Shown piece after piece: positions 19,120 through 27,737 of a stretch of DNA of 64,000 nt (its first letter is position 1; each line of letters starts with the position of its first letter). Source of the DNA: JAFDBW01 sp963723355 (GTDB taxonomy: Bacteria > Desulfobacterota > Desulfuromonadia > Desulfuromonadales > BM103); NCBI GenBank assembly GCA_963723355.1, contig CAVRQQ010000024.1, positions 1-64,000 of the forward strand. Direction: 5' to 3'. A model generated the notes under the pieces. The model was given only the letters and a program-made list of their open reading frames with translations, did not search any database and was not told where the DNA came from. A program made the translations under genes and the position numbers.

Positions 19120-19715
19120 TCAATCCGTCTCGAAGCCTTAAGGCTTTCCTTCTGCTTGTGACCTTGTGTACGGTGTGCGCACCACTGAGCCTGCATGCTT
19201 TTGCCCCGGCCAAGGGGATGTTCCTGGTTGCCGATGAGGGGATGGTCGACCCACGATTCAAGGCCCGGGTGATCCTGCTCATCCAGCATGATGCCCATGG
19301 CTCCGCAGGGCTGATCGTTAACCGGAGCAGCAGGCTGCAGCTGAACGCTGTGCTGCCGAAAGACTCACAACTCGACCTGCAGGGGAGGACCCTCTCATAC
19401 GGTGGGCCGGTCGAACCGAATACCCTGCTCGCCCTGGTCAAGGTGCACAGGAACCCTCCGCAGCCGGCCGAAGAAATCCTCACCGGCCTCTACTTGACGG
19501 GAATCGGAGTTCTGGATGTGTGGCCTGACTTCGATGGCGAAGTGATCAACTACCGGGCGTTTGTCGGATATACCGGATGGGCTCCCGGACAACTGAATCA
19601 CGAAATGCAGCGCGGCAGCTGGCATGTTGTCCCGGCGGATGAGGACAGTGTCTTTGCCGGGCAGGATGAAACGTTATGGGAAAGTCTGAACAGCAGGATT
19701 GGCGCGGGGAACTGA
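19116..19715 (+). CDS. YqgE/AlgH family protein with signal peptide
   Basis: 199 residues. The UPF0301/DUF179 pattern is clear: KGMFLVADEGMVDPRFKARVILLIQHDAHGSAGLIVNRSS, SYGGPVEP, and FVGYTGWAPGQLNHEMQRGSW. Most YqgE proteins are cytoplasmic, but this one carries a hydrophobic N-terminus (AFLLLVTLCTVCAPLSLHA) like an export signal. It overlaps mltA by ATGA, so it is translated from the same message. The family's molecular function is not established. Confidence 0.88.
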   Translation: MINPSRSLKAFLLLVTLCTVCAPLSLHAFAPAKGMFLVADEGMVDPRFKARVILLIQHDAHGSAGLIVNRSSRLQLNAVLPKDSQLDLQGRTLSYGGPVEPNTLLALVKVHRNPPQPAEEILTGLYLTGIGVLDVWPDFDGEVINYRAFVGYTGWAPGQLNHEMQRGSWHVVPADEDSVFAGQDETLWESLNSRIGAGN

Positions 19716-19731
19716 CCGCCTGATCAGCCTC

Positions 19732-20454
19732 TTATTGGCCGGCTTGATCAAGTCGGGCGAGCAGCCTGTTGACGACCGCATCGAGCCGGGCCTGGTCTTC
19801 TTCAAGGATTTTCAAGAAACGCAATCCGCCCAGTTGCAGACCGTTGCTCTGCTCCTCCCCGACCCAGATTACCTCGGCAAGGCCGCAGATGATGCCTTTC
19901 TTGTCTCCGATCGATAAATAGATCAGGACCAGTTCAGCCATGTTGACCGGGGGCTGCATCGGCAGGCGTATCCCGCCACCGGCAAGGTTGACCAGGTATT
20001 TGTTGAATTCGGTGAGTTCTTCAGCAGAAACCCCGGCCTTGATCTTATCCAGGTGTTCGCGCCAGAGCTGGCGCATTTCCGAGAGGTTGCCGGCGCTGCG
20101 TTTCAGACCCACCCAGGCATTGACGTCAACCCGTGGGTAGGTCCGGCGGGAGATAAATTCCAGGTCCCCTGCAAATTCCAGTCGGATGTCCTGGCTACTG
20201 ATTTTCTTTATGAACGATGCGGTCAGGCGCAACCCCATCCCCTTGCTGTCGGTCATGATTTCGAACTTCATTCCCGGTTCGAAAGGATAGGAATCGGCTG
20301 CGTCCGAGCCGTAGGGGAGGGCCAGGTCAAGCTGCATCGGCTGGCTGTGCATGGCATAGCCGGTGATCGTATCCACGGTAGGCGGTTTCTCATCGCTGTA
20401 GAGTCGCCTGATAAAAACTTTCTGCCCTTTATTGAAGTATTTTCCGAATGACAT
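19732..20454 (-). CDS. PilZ domain protein (YcgR-like), c-di-GMP binding
   Basis: 240 residues. The N-terminal 100 residues resemble the YcgR-N (PilZN) beta domain. The PilZ domain starts at RRTYPRVDVNAWVGLK, giving the R-x3-R motif, and continues to NLAGGGIRLPM, a variant of the D/N-x-S-x-x-G motif in which Ser is Ala. Binding of c-di-GMP is likely but the changed residue weakens it. YcgR-type proteins slow flagella or control secretion and matrix formation. It is convergent with yqgE and separated by 16 bases. Confidence 0.82.
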   Translation of the reverse strand: MSFGKYFNKGQKVFIRRLYSDEKPPTVDTITGYAMHSQPMQLDLALPYGSDAADSYPFEPGMKFEIMTDSKGMGLRLTASFIKKISSQDIRLEFAGDLEFISRRTYPRVDVNAWVGLKRSAGNLSEMRQLWREHLDKIKAGVSAEELTEFNKYLVNLAGGGIRLPMQPPVNMAELVLIYLSIGDKKGIICGLAEVIWVGEEQSNGLQLGGLRFLKILEEDQARLDAVVNRLLARLDQAGQ

Positions 20455-20483
20455 ATAGCGTAAAGTTGAGGTTGTCGGTCAGC

Positions 20484-20996
20484 TTATCCGCAGACCTGTT
20501 CTTCGATTGCCGCCGCAACGGCTTCCACCGTCATCCCGCCGCCCGAAATGGTTATTTCGGCGAATTTTTCATAAAGCGGTTGACGCTCCAGGTAAAGTTG
20601 TTCGTAGCTTTCGCCCGGGCCAATGACCAGGCCGCGGGTGTCCATGTCATGAATCCTGGTCAGCAGCTCTTCGAGCGGTATGTCGATGAAAACCAGCTGT
20701 CCCAGCGCTCTGAGCCGGTCCATGGCACGCGCACTATACACTGCCGAGCCGCCTGTTGCAACTACGCTGTGAGTGGTTGCCAGGCTACAGAGTGTGTCCG
20801 CCTCGAGTTCCTTGAACCGCTCCATTCCTTCGCGTGCGATGATCTCCTGCAGGCGAGCGCGCTGTTCGGTCTGCAACAGCAGGTCGGTGTCGACAAAGTT
20901 GTACCCGAGACGCTTTGCCAGGAGTACGCCAACCGTGCTTTTGCCGGCGCCGGGCATGCCGATCAGGATAATATTCAGGGCACAATCTGTACGCAT
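20484..20996 (-). CDS. aroK: Shikimate kinase
   Basis: 170 residues. Walker A is GMPGAGKST at residues 13-21, followed by GYNFVDTDLLLQ with the shikimate-binding Asp, and ATGGSAVYS, the Gly-rich shikimate loop. The lid region is less typical: TRGLVIGPGESYEQLYLERQPLYEKFA retains the ERxPLY motif. It phosphorylates shikimate in the aromatic pathway that the window's two DAHP synthases feed. A relaxed-specificity kinase of this fold is possible. Confidence 0.82.
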   Translation of the reverse strand: MRTDCALNIILIGMPGAGKSTVGVLLAKRLGYNFVDTDLLLQTEQRARLQEIIAREGMERFKELEADTLCSLATTHSVVATGGSAVYSARAMDRLRALGQLVFIDIPLEELLTRIHDMDTRGLVIGPGESYEQLYLERQPLYEKFAEITISGGGMTVEAVAAAIEEQVCG

Positions 20997-21014
20997 GCGT
21001 CTACGATACTCACA

Positions 21015-22005
21015 TCAGTCTGAAATTTTCAAGACGATCTTGCCAAAATGCTTGTCGTCTTCCATCATGCGGTGGGCTTCGACCACTTCGTCGATGTCAA
21101 ACGCCTTTTCGATGATCGGCACGATGGTCCGGTCAGCGAATTTCGGCAGGGCGCGCCGGGTGAATTCGGCGACGATCTCGGCTTTTTCAGGCACCGGACG
21201 GGAGCGCAATACCGAGCCGATGATCTGCTGGCGCTTGACCATCATCAGGGCCAGGTTGAGTTCGGCCTTGATGCCGGAGATGACACCGATGACGACCAGC
21301 TTGCCCTTGTAGGCGAGCGACTTCATGTTCGGGCCGAGGTACTTGGCGCCGACATGGTCGAGGATCAGGTCGACACCTTTCTTGTTCGTGTATGTCTTTG
21401 ACGACCTCGGTGAAGTCCGGGGTTTCAACGTAGTTGATCACCAGGTCGGCACCAAGTTCGCTGACCCGGTCGATCTTGCTCGGATGGGCCGTGACGATCA
21501 GCTTGCTGTTCGGCGTGAGCGCCTTGCTGAGCTGAATCGCCGCAGTGTTGACGCCACCGCCGCCGCCGTGGAAGATCGCGGTCTGGCCGTCCTGGAAGTC
21601 GCCGATCATGAAGACGTTGAGAAACGCGGTGATGTAGGACTCGCAGATGCAGGCCGCCTCTTCGAAGCTGACGCTTTCAGGGATGCGCATCAGGTGGTTG
21701 GCGTAGGCCACGGCGTACTCGGCATAACCGCCACCGCCGACCAGGCTGATGACCCGGTCACCGACCTGCCACCCGTCAACGTCCGGCCCGATTTCCGCGA
21801 TCGTTCCTGATACTTCAAGGCCGAGGATCTCCGAGTCTCCGGGAGGGGGTGGGTAGTTGCCTTGGCGCTGGACCAGGTCGGGCCGGTTGATCGAGGTGGC
21901 AACGACCTTGACCAGGACTTGACCTTCTTTGGGCGTCGGCTTGTCGACTTCACCGACCTTTAGTACCTCCACGCCGCCGAATTCATTCATCAATACCGCT
22001 TTCAT
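21015..22005 (-). CDS. Zinc-independent quinone oxidoreductase (PIG3/QOR type MDR), apparent frameshift
   Basis: The ATG at 22005 has GGAG seven bases upstream, so it is preferred to the TTG two codons earlier. The N-terminal half (MKAVLMNEFGGVEVLKVGEV, INRPDLVQRQGNYPPPPG) is typical of the TP53I3-like branch, and the NADPH fold follows (AIFHGGGGGVNTAAIQLSK, GADLVINY). The frame breaks near 21395 between VVKDIHE and KKGVDLILDHVG; the pieces are 21187-22005 and 21015-21428. Repaired length is about 330 residues. It probably reduces quinones or electrophilic enones with NADPH. Confidence 0.85.
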
Positions 22006-22051
22006 CTTCAATCTCCTTTATAAACGCTGTCTGTATTTATTCAAGTGCAGG

Positions 22052-22155
22052 CCACCAAGTCGCGAAGACACAAAGTATAATAAATCGTCAAGTTTTATCC
22101 AGAAATTTACTGAAGTGCTTCTCTTTACTTTGAGCCTTGGTGTCTTCGTGGCAAA
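22052..22155. repeat. Imperfect inverted repeat with CGAAGACAC core
   Basis: CCACCAAGTCGCGAAGACAC at 22052 is answered by GGTGTCTTCGTGG ending near 22152. The core CGAAGACAC occurs in both orientations about 70 bases apart, between the quinone oxidoreductase and response regulator genes. Confidence 0.45.
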
Positions 22156-22157
22156 GC

Positions 22158-22866
22158 TTATTCCTCCTGGCTGCGTTCAAATCGATAACCCCGCCCCCGT
22201 ACTGTCAGGAAATGCCGCGGGTTGGTCGGGTCCTGTTCAAAATATTTGCGCAGCCTGACGACGAAGTTGTCGAGGGTGCGGGTCTCGGTATCTTCGGCCA
22301 TGCCCCACACCGATTTCAGCAACTCGGCGCGGGTCAGCGTGTCACCTGCATGGGCGAAGAAGGTCTCGAGCATGCGGCCTTCGAGCTCGGTAAGGCGGAT
22401 GACGCCATTGGCGGTGACCGCCTGGAGGTTCTTCAGGTCGACGCTGTTGCTGCCGAACTGGTAACTCTCGTCCTTGCTGAAGTCCGGTTGATACCATGCC
22501 GAGCGTTTCAGCATGCCGCTGACCCGTAACAGGAACTCTTCGAGGTTGAATGGCTTGCCCAAGTAGTCATCGGCACCAGCCTGCAAGCCCTTTGACCCGG
22601 CTGTGATCTTCGCCCAATGCTGTGAGAATGAGGATCGGCAGCTGCGGTGAGGTCTCGCGCATCTTTTTACAGAGGTCTATGCCATGGCCATCGGGCAGCA
22701 TCAGGTCGAGAACGACCAGGTCGAAGCGCTCGCTGTCGAAAATCTGCATGGCGGCGGACCCGGTCTCCGCGTGGGTCACTCGGTAACCTTCCTGCTCAAG
22801 GTTGAAAACCAGGCCCTGGGCGATATGTTCTTCGTCTTCAACGACGAGGATATGTGGCGCTGTCAT
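22158..22866 (-). CDS. OmpR/PhoB-type response regulator, apparent frameshift
   Basis: The receiver domain (ILVVEDEEHIAQGL, LVVLDLMLPDGHG with phospho-acceptor Asp, ILILTALGED) is followed by GADDYLGKPF, which holds the conserved Lys, and a winged-helix domain (RLTELEGRMLETF ... RTLDNFVVRLRKYFEQDP ... VRGRGYRF). A surplus T near 22590 turns VKGLQAGADDY into a stop; the pieces are 22567-22866 and 22158-22586. It overlaps the sensor kinase gene by four bases and is its cognate regulator. Targets are unknown. Confidence 0.9.
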
Positions 22867-23855
22867 GATGTCTCGGCAATCTCCGACTGCTGCACTAAGG
22901 GCAGGTAGATTTTGAAGGTCGTGCCCTGATCCTTGCCTATGCTTTCCACCTTGACCTGGCCATGATGACGGCGAACCGTTGCATGTACGATGAACAGGCC
23001 GAGCCCCGTGCCGCGAATATTCTCGTCCTTGCGGCGGATGCGGTAGAACATCTTGAAGATTTTTTTCTGCTCGTTAAATTCAATGCCGCGACCTTGGTCG
23101 GTGATCGCCAGGCAGCAGTTGTTTCCTTCGGTGCCCAGGCTCACGTTGATCTGTGGGGATTTGTCGGAATAGAGGACAGCGTTTTCCAGCAGATTGCGCA
23201 AAACCGTCTCCATGGCCTCCCGATCGATGGCGGCGTGGATGCCCGGGTTGATTTCCATGGTCAGCTTGCCGGCCTTGGGTAGGGTGAACTGCCGGGCGCG
23301 GAAATATTTTTCGACGAATGCGCTGAAGTCGATCGTCTGCAAATCCAGGCGCCAATGCTTCTGCTCCACCCGGCTGGCAGAGAGAAGGTTGTCGATCAGG
23401 CCGTTCAGACGGGTCGTGTCACTCAACATCGTTTCGAGAAACGCGGCGAGTTTTTCCGGTGACGGCTGATGGCGGCGAATGGTTTCCAGATGCAGCTGCA
23501 GCGAAGCCAGTGGAGATTTCAGCTCGTGGGTGACCTGGGAGATGAAATGGCGTTGCTCGCGGACCAGGGCTGACTGTTTCTTCCAGTAGAGGAAGATAAC
23601 GTAAACCCCCACCAGGATCGAAATCAGCAGCAGCAGACCTTCGGTCAGGATCAGCCAGTCCGGGCCGCCTACCAGCAACTCAGGGCTGTATTTTTCCGCC
23701 AGTTGCCGCAACTTGCGATGACTGCCGAGAAACCAGTTCAGCCAGACAATGACCACCAGGACCCACGCCAGCTGGATACCGATAAAAGCCATGAGCGGGT
23801 TAAATATGCGCTTCAACCACTTCATAAGCGACATTTTTACCATTACCGCCAGCAC
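22863..23855 (-). CDS. Sensor histidine kinase
   Basis: 330 residues at most; several ATG codons (23855, 23843, 23834, 23825) compete and none has a clear ribosome site. Two membrane segments (about residues 17-42 and 70-92) flank a short periplasmic loop of about 30 residues. Then come the H-box FISQVTHELKSPLASLQLHLE, the N-box NLLENAVLYS, DQGRGI, and GTGLGLFIVHATVRRHHG. It autophosphorylates and donates to the overlapping response regulator. The very small external loop suggests sensing within the membrane or by a partner. Confidence 0.92.
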   Translation of the reverse strand: MLAVMVKMSLMKWLKRIFNPLMAFIGIQLAWVLVVIVWLNWFLGSHRKLRQLAEKYSPELLVGGPDWLILTEGLLLLISILVGVYVIFLYWKKQSALVREQRHFISQVTHELKSPLASLQLHLETIRRHQPSPEKLAAFLETMLSDTTRLNGLIDNLLSASRVEQKHWRLDLQTIDFSAFVEKYFRARQFTLPKAGKLTMEINPGIHAAIDREAMETVLRNLLENAVLYSDKSPQINVSLGTEGNNCCLAITDQGRGIEFNEQKKIFKMFYRIRRKDENIRGTGLGLFIVHATVRRHHGQVKVESIGKDQGTTFKIYLPLVQQSEIAETS

Positions 23856-24042
23856 GCGACAAGGAGAAACCCGTATTGATACTCAGTCTGTAACCTGCAA
23901 GAAAGATTGGATTATACGTGCAGGACGTGTTGCCCTTTGAGGAAGATTTTACAGAAGTATTACATATCTACAGGAAACCCTCTGTTAAAATTATTCGGTA
24001 TTTAAGGCCAAGTGCCAAGGACCTCAAGCTGCAGGAGTCACA

Positions 24043-25116
24043 ATGCGCATCGGTAAACATGAAGTTCCCTATCCCCTGATCCAGGGCGGCATGGCCGTCC
24101 GTGTCTCGGGGTATCGCCTGGCCGGCAACGTGGCCCGCTGCGGCGGCATCGGCCTGGTGGCCACGGCGGGGATCGGCCTCAATACTCCGCGTTTCAAGGG
24201 TGACAATTACTTTGCTGCAGAGCCTCTGGCGCTCAAGGATGAATTGGCCAAGGCCTACGAAATCGCTCCGGATGGCGTGATCGGGACCAACTGCATGGTC
24301 GCGGTCACCGATTATGCCGAGCTGGTCAAGGCTTCCTGTGAAGGAGGCGCCAAGCTGATCGTCAGTGGTGCCGGCCTGCCGATGAACCTGCCGGAACTGA
24401 CCGCCGACTGGCCGGATGTGGCCCTTGTGCCAATCGTGTCTTCAGTCAAGGCCGCCGAACTGATCACCCGCAAATGGCACAAAAGCTACAGTCGTCTACC
24501 AGACGCCGTGGTGGTCGAAGACCCCGACACGGCCGGGGGGCATCTTGGCGAGAAGCTGGAGAAGATCGGTACCGGTGAATATGATCAGTATGCGACGGTG
24601 CGTGGCGTCAAGGCTTATCTTCGCGAGACATGGAAACTCGATGTCCCGGTTATAGCTGCGGGCGGCATCTGGGACCGGGCCGATTTCGAAAATGCCATGG
24701 CTCAGGGCGCCGACGGCGTGCAGATGGGAACCCGTTTTGTCTGTACCGAAGAGTGTGATGCCGACGATGCCTTCAAACAGGCATACCTGAACTGCAGCAA
24801 GGAAGATATCGGGCTGATCATGAGCCCGGCCGGTCTGCCGGGCCGGGCCCTGGTGGCCAATGTGCCGGCGATACGCGAACATGACCTGGAAATGACGCCG
24901 ACCTGCCCGACCGGTTGCCTGCGCAAGTGCACTTACAAGTCGGAGCAGGAACGCTTCTGCATCGTCCATGCCCTCGATCGGGCGCAAAGAGGCGATATGG
25001 AAACCGGGCTGGTGTTCTGCGGCAGCAATGCCTGGAAGGCTACGCGCATTGAAACGGTCCAGGGGATTTTCGACGAGTTCTTCCATGACGAGGCTGCCCG
25101 TGCCGTATGCGGATAA
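24043..25116 (+). CDS. Nitronate monooxygenase / 2-nitropropane dioxygenase family flavoenzyme
   Basis: 357 residues with the NPD-type FMN TIM barrel. Visible blocks are LIQGGMAVRVSG, GVIGTNCMVAVTDY, VSGAGLPMNLPE, PDAVVVEDPDTAGGHLG, PVIAAGGIWDRADF and GADGVQMGTRFVCTEE, the last two being the phosphate-binding loops. A Cys-rich C-terminal segment (TPTCPTGCLRKCTYKSEQERFCI) is additional and could bind a metal or cluster. The natural substrate is uncertain, as family members also include enoyl-ACP reductases. It is followed by its own terminator. Confidence 0.87.
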   Translation: MRIGKHEVPYPLIQGGMAVRVSGYRLAGNVARCGGIGLVATAGIGLNTPRFKGDNYFAAEPLALKDELAKAYEIAPDGVIGTNCMVAVTDYAELVKASCEGGAKLIVSGAGLPMNLPELTADWPDVALVPIVSSVKAAELITRKWHKSYSRLPDAVVVEDPDTAGGHLGEKLEKIGTGEYDQYATVRGVKAYLRETWKLDVPVIAAGGIWDRADFENAMAQGADGVQMGTRFVCTEECDADDAFKQAYLNCSKEDIGLIMSPAGLPGRALVANVPAIREHDLEMTPTCPTGCLRKCTYKSEQERFCIVHALDRAQRGDMETGLVFCGSNAWKATRIETVQGIFDEFFHDEAARAVCG

Positions 25117-25139
25117 AGCACAGCATTCAGTGAATTCTG

Positions 25140-25165
25140 AAAGGCAGCCGCATGGCTGCCTTTTG
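25140..25165 (+). terminator. Intrinsic terminator after nitronate monooxygenase gene
   Basis: AAAGGCAGCC / GGCTGCCTTT with a four-base loop and a TTTTGTT tail. Confidence 0.8.
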
Positions 25166-25315
25166 TTATGCCAGTTTAATCCACTACATAACAGCCGCTC
25201 AGGGTTATGAAAATATCCCTATAGCCCTTGTCAGGTCAGCTCGTCCTGTTGTACTATCAAACAATGTGGTTCGGGATAACCCCGGACCTCATTCTTTTCT
25301 TTAGGAGCTGCCACG

Positions 25316-26413
25316 ATGGCGAAAAATGAAGAATTCATCCCCAAGTGGATTGCCTGGGAGTCGACCCAGCGTTGCAACCTTAATTGCGTACACTGCCGCT
25401 GCTCGTCCGACATGGATGCCGCGGTCGGCGATTTCAATACCGAAGAAGCGTTCAAACTGATTGACGACATCTGTGAAGTCAGTACCCCGGTGATGGTCCT
25501 GTCCGGCGGTGAGCCGCTGTTGCGCAAGGATATTTTTGACATCGCCCGTTACGGTACCAGTAAGGGGCTGCGCATGTGTATCGCAACCAACGGGACCCTG
25601 ATTACCGACGAAGTCTGCCAGCAGATGAAGGAAGCCGACATCAAGATGGTATCGCTTTCTCTCGATGGCTCGACAGCCGAAATTCATGATAACTTCCGCG
25701 CCTGTCCCGGGGCTTTCGAAGGTGTCGTGCGCGGCGCCGAGACACTCAAACGCAACGGCATCAAGTTCCTGATCAACTCGTCGTTTACCAAGCGCAATCA
25801 GCACGATATTGCCGCGACCTTCAAGGTGGCCAAGGGCCTCGGTTCGACAGCCTGGTACATGTTCATGATCGTGCCGACCGGGCGTGGCGAAGAGATTATG
25901 AACGAACTGATCTCGCCGGACGATTACGAGGAGATTCTCTCCTGGCATTATGAGCAGGAAAAGGGTGAGGACGATATCCTGATGCGGCCGACCTGCGCGC
26001 CGCACTATTACCGTATCGTGCCGCAGATGGCCAAGGCCGAAGGGGTCGATTTCAAGCGTCGCAGCCTGACTTTCTCCACCGGTGGCGGCAAGGGCTGTAT
26101 CGCTGCCCAGACGATCTGCCTGATCGACTGCTTCGGCAACCTCAAGCCCTGCTCCTACTTCCACTCGTCGGTCGGCAACGTCAAGCAGATCCCGTTCAAG
26201 GAGCTCTGGTTCAACAACAAGACTTTCAACGATCTGCGCGATTTCAAGAAGTACAAGGGCAAGTGCGGCGAGTGCGAGTTCATCAACGTCTGTGGTGGCT
26301 GCCGTGCCCGTGCCGATGCGGTTTACGGCGATTACATGGAAGAAGAGCCGTTCTGCAACTACATCCCCAACCGCACCCGTAAGCGGATGGAGAAGGAAGC
26401 CGCCGGTAGATAG
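25316..26413 (+). CDS. Radical SAM/SPASM protein, NirJ/AhbC-AhbD type haem biosynthesis
   Basis: 365 residues. The radical SAM cluster motif is CNLNCVHC, with SGGEPLLRKDI and TNGTLI behind it. The C-terminal SPASM-like region has GKGCIAAQTICLIDCFGNLKPCS and CGECEFINVCGGCRARADAVYGDYMEEEPFC, closely matching the NirJ/Ahb family of haem and haem d1 enzymes. It stands 240 bases upstream of hemE and hemH, consistent with a late haem step, such as conversion of coproporphyrin-type intermediates. Whether it acts as AhbC, AhbD or another step cannot be decided here. Confidence 0.85.
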   Translation: MAKNEEFIPKWIAWESTQRCNLNCVHCRCSSDMDAAVGDFNTEEAFKLIDDICEVSTPVMVLSGGEPLLRKDIFDIARYGTSKGLRMCIATNGTLITDEVCQQMKEADIKMVSLSLDGSTAEIHDNFRACPGAFEGVVRGAETLKRNGIKFLINSSFTKRNQHDIAATFKVAKGLGSTAWYMFMIVPTGRGEEIMNELISPDDYEEILSWHYEQEKGEDDILMRPTCAPHYYRIVPQMAKAEGVDFKRRSLTFSTGGGKGCIAAQTICLIDCFGNLKPCSYFHSSVGNVKQIPFKELWFNNKTFNDLRDFKKYKGKCGECEFINVCGGCRARADAVYGDYMEEEPFCNYIPNRTRKRMEKEAAGR

Positions 26414-26416
26414 CTG

Positions 26417-26441
26417 CTGGAGGCTGGGGACTGGGGACTGG
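26417..26441 (+). repeat. Heptanucleotide repeat tract (CTGGGGA type)
   Basis: Units CTGGAGG, CTGGGGA, CTGGGGA, CTGG follow the radical SAM stop codon at once. It is the reverse complement type of the CCAGCCC tracts found near 26601, 27709 and 48521. Confidence 0.6.
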
Positions 26442-26481
26442 TTTGGCCAACCCCCTGCGACAGCCACTTGAAGGCAGTTGT

Positions 26482-26679
26482 ATGGCAGAGGAACTGTCCT
26501 TCAACGACGTTCCCAAGCGTATCCGCATCCGGATGGAAAGTGCAGCAACAGAGAAAAATAGCATATATTTGCTGGGGTTAGGGGCTTGGGCCTGGTTTTT
26601 CCAGTCCCCAGCCTCCAGTCTCCAGCCCCCGAATTTAATAATGGAGGAAAGAAGATGTCCCAGGATTATACGTTTCTGA
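26482..26679 (+). CDS. Possible small protein, remnant-like
   Basis: An ATG at 26482 with AAGGCAG upstream opens MAEELSFNDVPKRIRIRMESAATEK, which has a charged, protein-like composition vaguely like the short VPxxxRxRVExxA motif of PCP-reductase domains found near Ahb genes. The rest of the frame is read from heptanucleotide repeats and the hemE ribosome site. It may be a real small gene truncated by repeat insertion, or nothing. Confidence 0.25.
   Translation: MAEELSFNDVPKRIRIRMESAATEKNSIYLLGLGAWAWFFQSPASSLQPPNLIMEERRCPRIIRF
26571..26631 (+). repeat. Facing heptanucleotide tracts upstream of hemE
   Basis: GCTGGGG, TTAGGGG, CTTGGGC, CCTGG at 26571-26595 face CCAGTCC, CCAGCCT, CCAGTCT, CCAGCCC at 26601-26628. 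The two tracts are complementary and could fold into a long GC-rich hairpin with a TTTTT loop, 25 bases before the hemE ribosome site. Confidence 0.6.
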
Positions 26680-27680
26680 AAGCCTGTCGCGGTGAAAAAA
26701 CCGATTACACCCCGGTCTGGCTGATGCGCCAGGCCGGTCGTTACCTGCCCCAGTACATGGCGGTACGCAAGAAAGTCACTTTTCTCGAGTTGTGCAAAAC
26801 CCCCGAGCTCGCCGCCGAGGTGACGATCCAGCCGATCGACTACCTGAATGCCGATGCGGCGATCCTCTTCTCCGATATCCTGACCCCGGTGGAGCCAATG
26901 GGACTGAAGCTTGACTTCGTGCCCGGTCCGGTGTTCGAGAACCCGGTGCGTACCGAGGCCGATATCGATGCCCTGCGTATCCCGGTGATGGAAGAAGACG
27001 TCCCTTATGTCCTCGAGACGATCAAGATCCTGCGCCGCGAGTTCGAAGGCCGCGTACCCCTGATCGGTTTCGGTGGCGCCCCGTTTACCCTGGCCTGCTA
27101 TATGGTTGAAGGCAAGGGGAGCAAGGACTTCGCCCAGATCAAGCGCATGATGTACGGGGCGCCCAAGCTGTTTGCCAAGTTGATGGATAAGATCACGGAG
27201 ATGGACCGTCAGTACCTGAACGCGCAGATCAAGGCCGGCGCCCAGACCATCCAGATCTTCGACACCTGGGGTGGCATCGTCTCACCCCTCGACTACGAGA
27301 AATTCATCCTGCCCTATACCAAGAAGCTGATTGACGGTCTTGACCGCAGTGTCCCGATCATCCATTTCGTCAAGGGTGCCGGCACCATGCTCGACACCGT
27401 TGCCAAGGCCGGGTCGGATGTCATGGGCCTCGACTGGCATGTCAATCTCGGCAAGGCCAGGGATGTCATCGGCCCCGATATCGCCGTACAGGGCAACCTC
27501 GACCCGACCGTCCTCTATGCGCCGAAAGAGCACATCGAGCGCGAGGTCAAACGCATCCTCGACGAGAATGCCGGCCGACCGGGCCATATTTTCAATCTCG
27601 GCCATGGTATCCTGCCGACGGTTGACCCCGAGCACGCCAAATTCATGGTCGAATGCGTGCACAAACACAGCGGTAAATAA
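26655..27680 (+). CDS. hemE: Uroporphyrinogen decarboxylase HemE
   Basis: 341 residues from the ATG at 26655, which has GGAGG upstream; the longer open frame reads through repeats. Signature blocks are PVWLMRQAGRYLPQYM at the N-terminus, FSDILTPVEPMG, IGFGGAPFTLACYMVEG, FDTWGGIVSP and GNLDPTVL, with NLGHGILPTVDPEHAK near the end. It decarboxylates uroporphyrinogen III to coproporphyrinogen III. It precedes hemH with a short gap filled by heptamer repeats. Confidence 0.96.
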   Translation: MSQDYTFLKACRGEKTDYTPVWLMRQAGRYLPQYMAVRKKVTFLELCKTPELAAEVTIQPIDYLNADAAILFSDILTPVEPMGLKLDFVPGPVFENPVRTEADIDALRIPVMEEDVPYVLETIKILRREFEGRVPLIGFGGAPFTLACYMVEGKGSKDFAQIKRMMYGAPKLFAKLMDKITEMDRQYLNAQIKAGAQTIQIFDTWGGIVSPLDYEKFILPYTKKLIDGLDRSVPIIHFVKGAGTMLDTVAKAGSDVMGLDWHVNLGKARDVIGPDIAVQGNLDPTVLYAPKEHIEREVKRILDENAGRPGHIFNLGHGILPTVDPEHAKFMVECVHKHSGK

Positions 27681-27681
27681 C

Positions 27682-27737
27682 GAGGCGCAAAGTGCGAGGC
27701 GAGAATAACCAGCCCCCAGCCCCCAACCCCCAGCCAG
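27682..27737 (+). repeat. Heptanucleotide tracts between hemE and hemH
   Basis: GAGGCGC, AAAGTGC, GAGGCGA at 27682-27702 are followed by CCAGCCC, CCAGCCC, CCAACCC, CCAGCCA at 27709-27737. The second tract runs into the 5' end of the hemH reading frame. GCGAGGCGAGAATAA here recurs as GCGTGGCGAGAATAA near 47466. Confidence 0.6.

Noticed and set aside
24900..25000. Ferredoxin-like iron-sulfur domain in the nitronate monooxygenase tail
   Set aside because: The cysteine spacing (CPTGCLRKC...C) does not match a standard cluster motif, so it is only mentioned as a possible metal site.
25301..26467. 388-codon minus-strand open frame opposite the radical SAM gene
   Set aside because: Shadow of a gene with complete catalytic motifs; no independent support.
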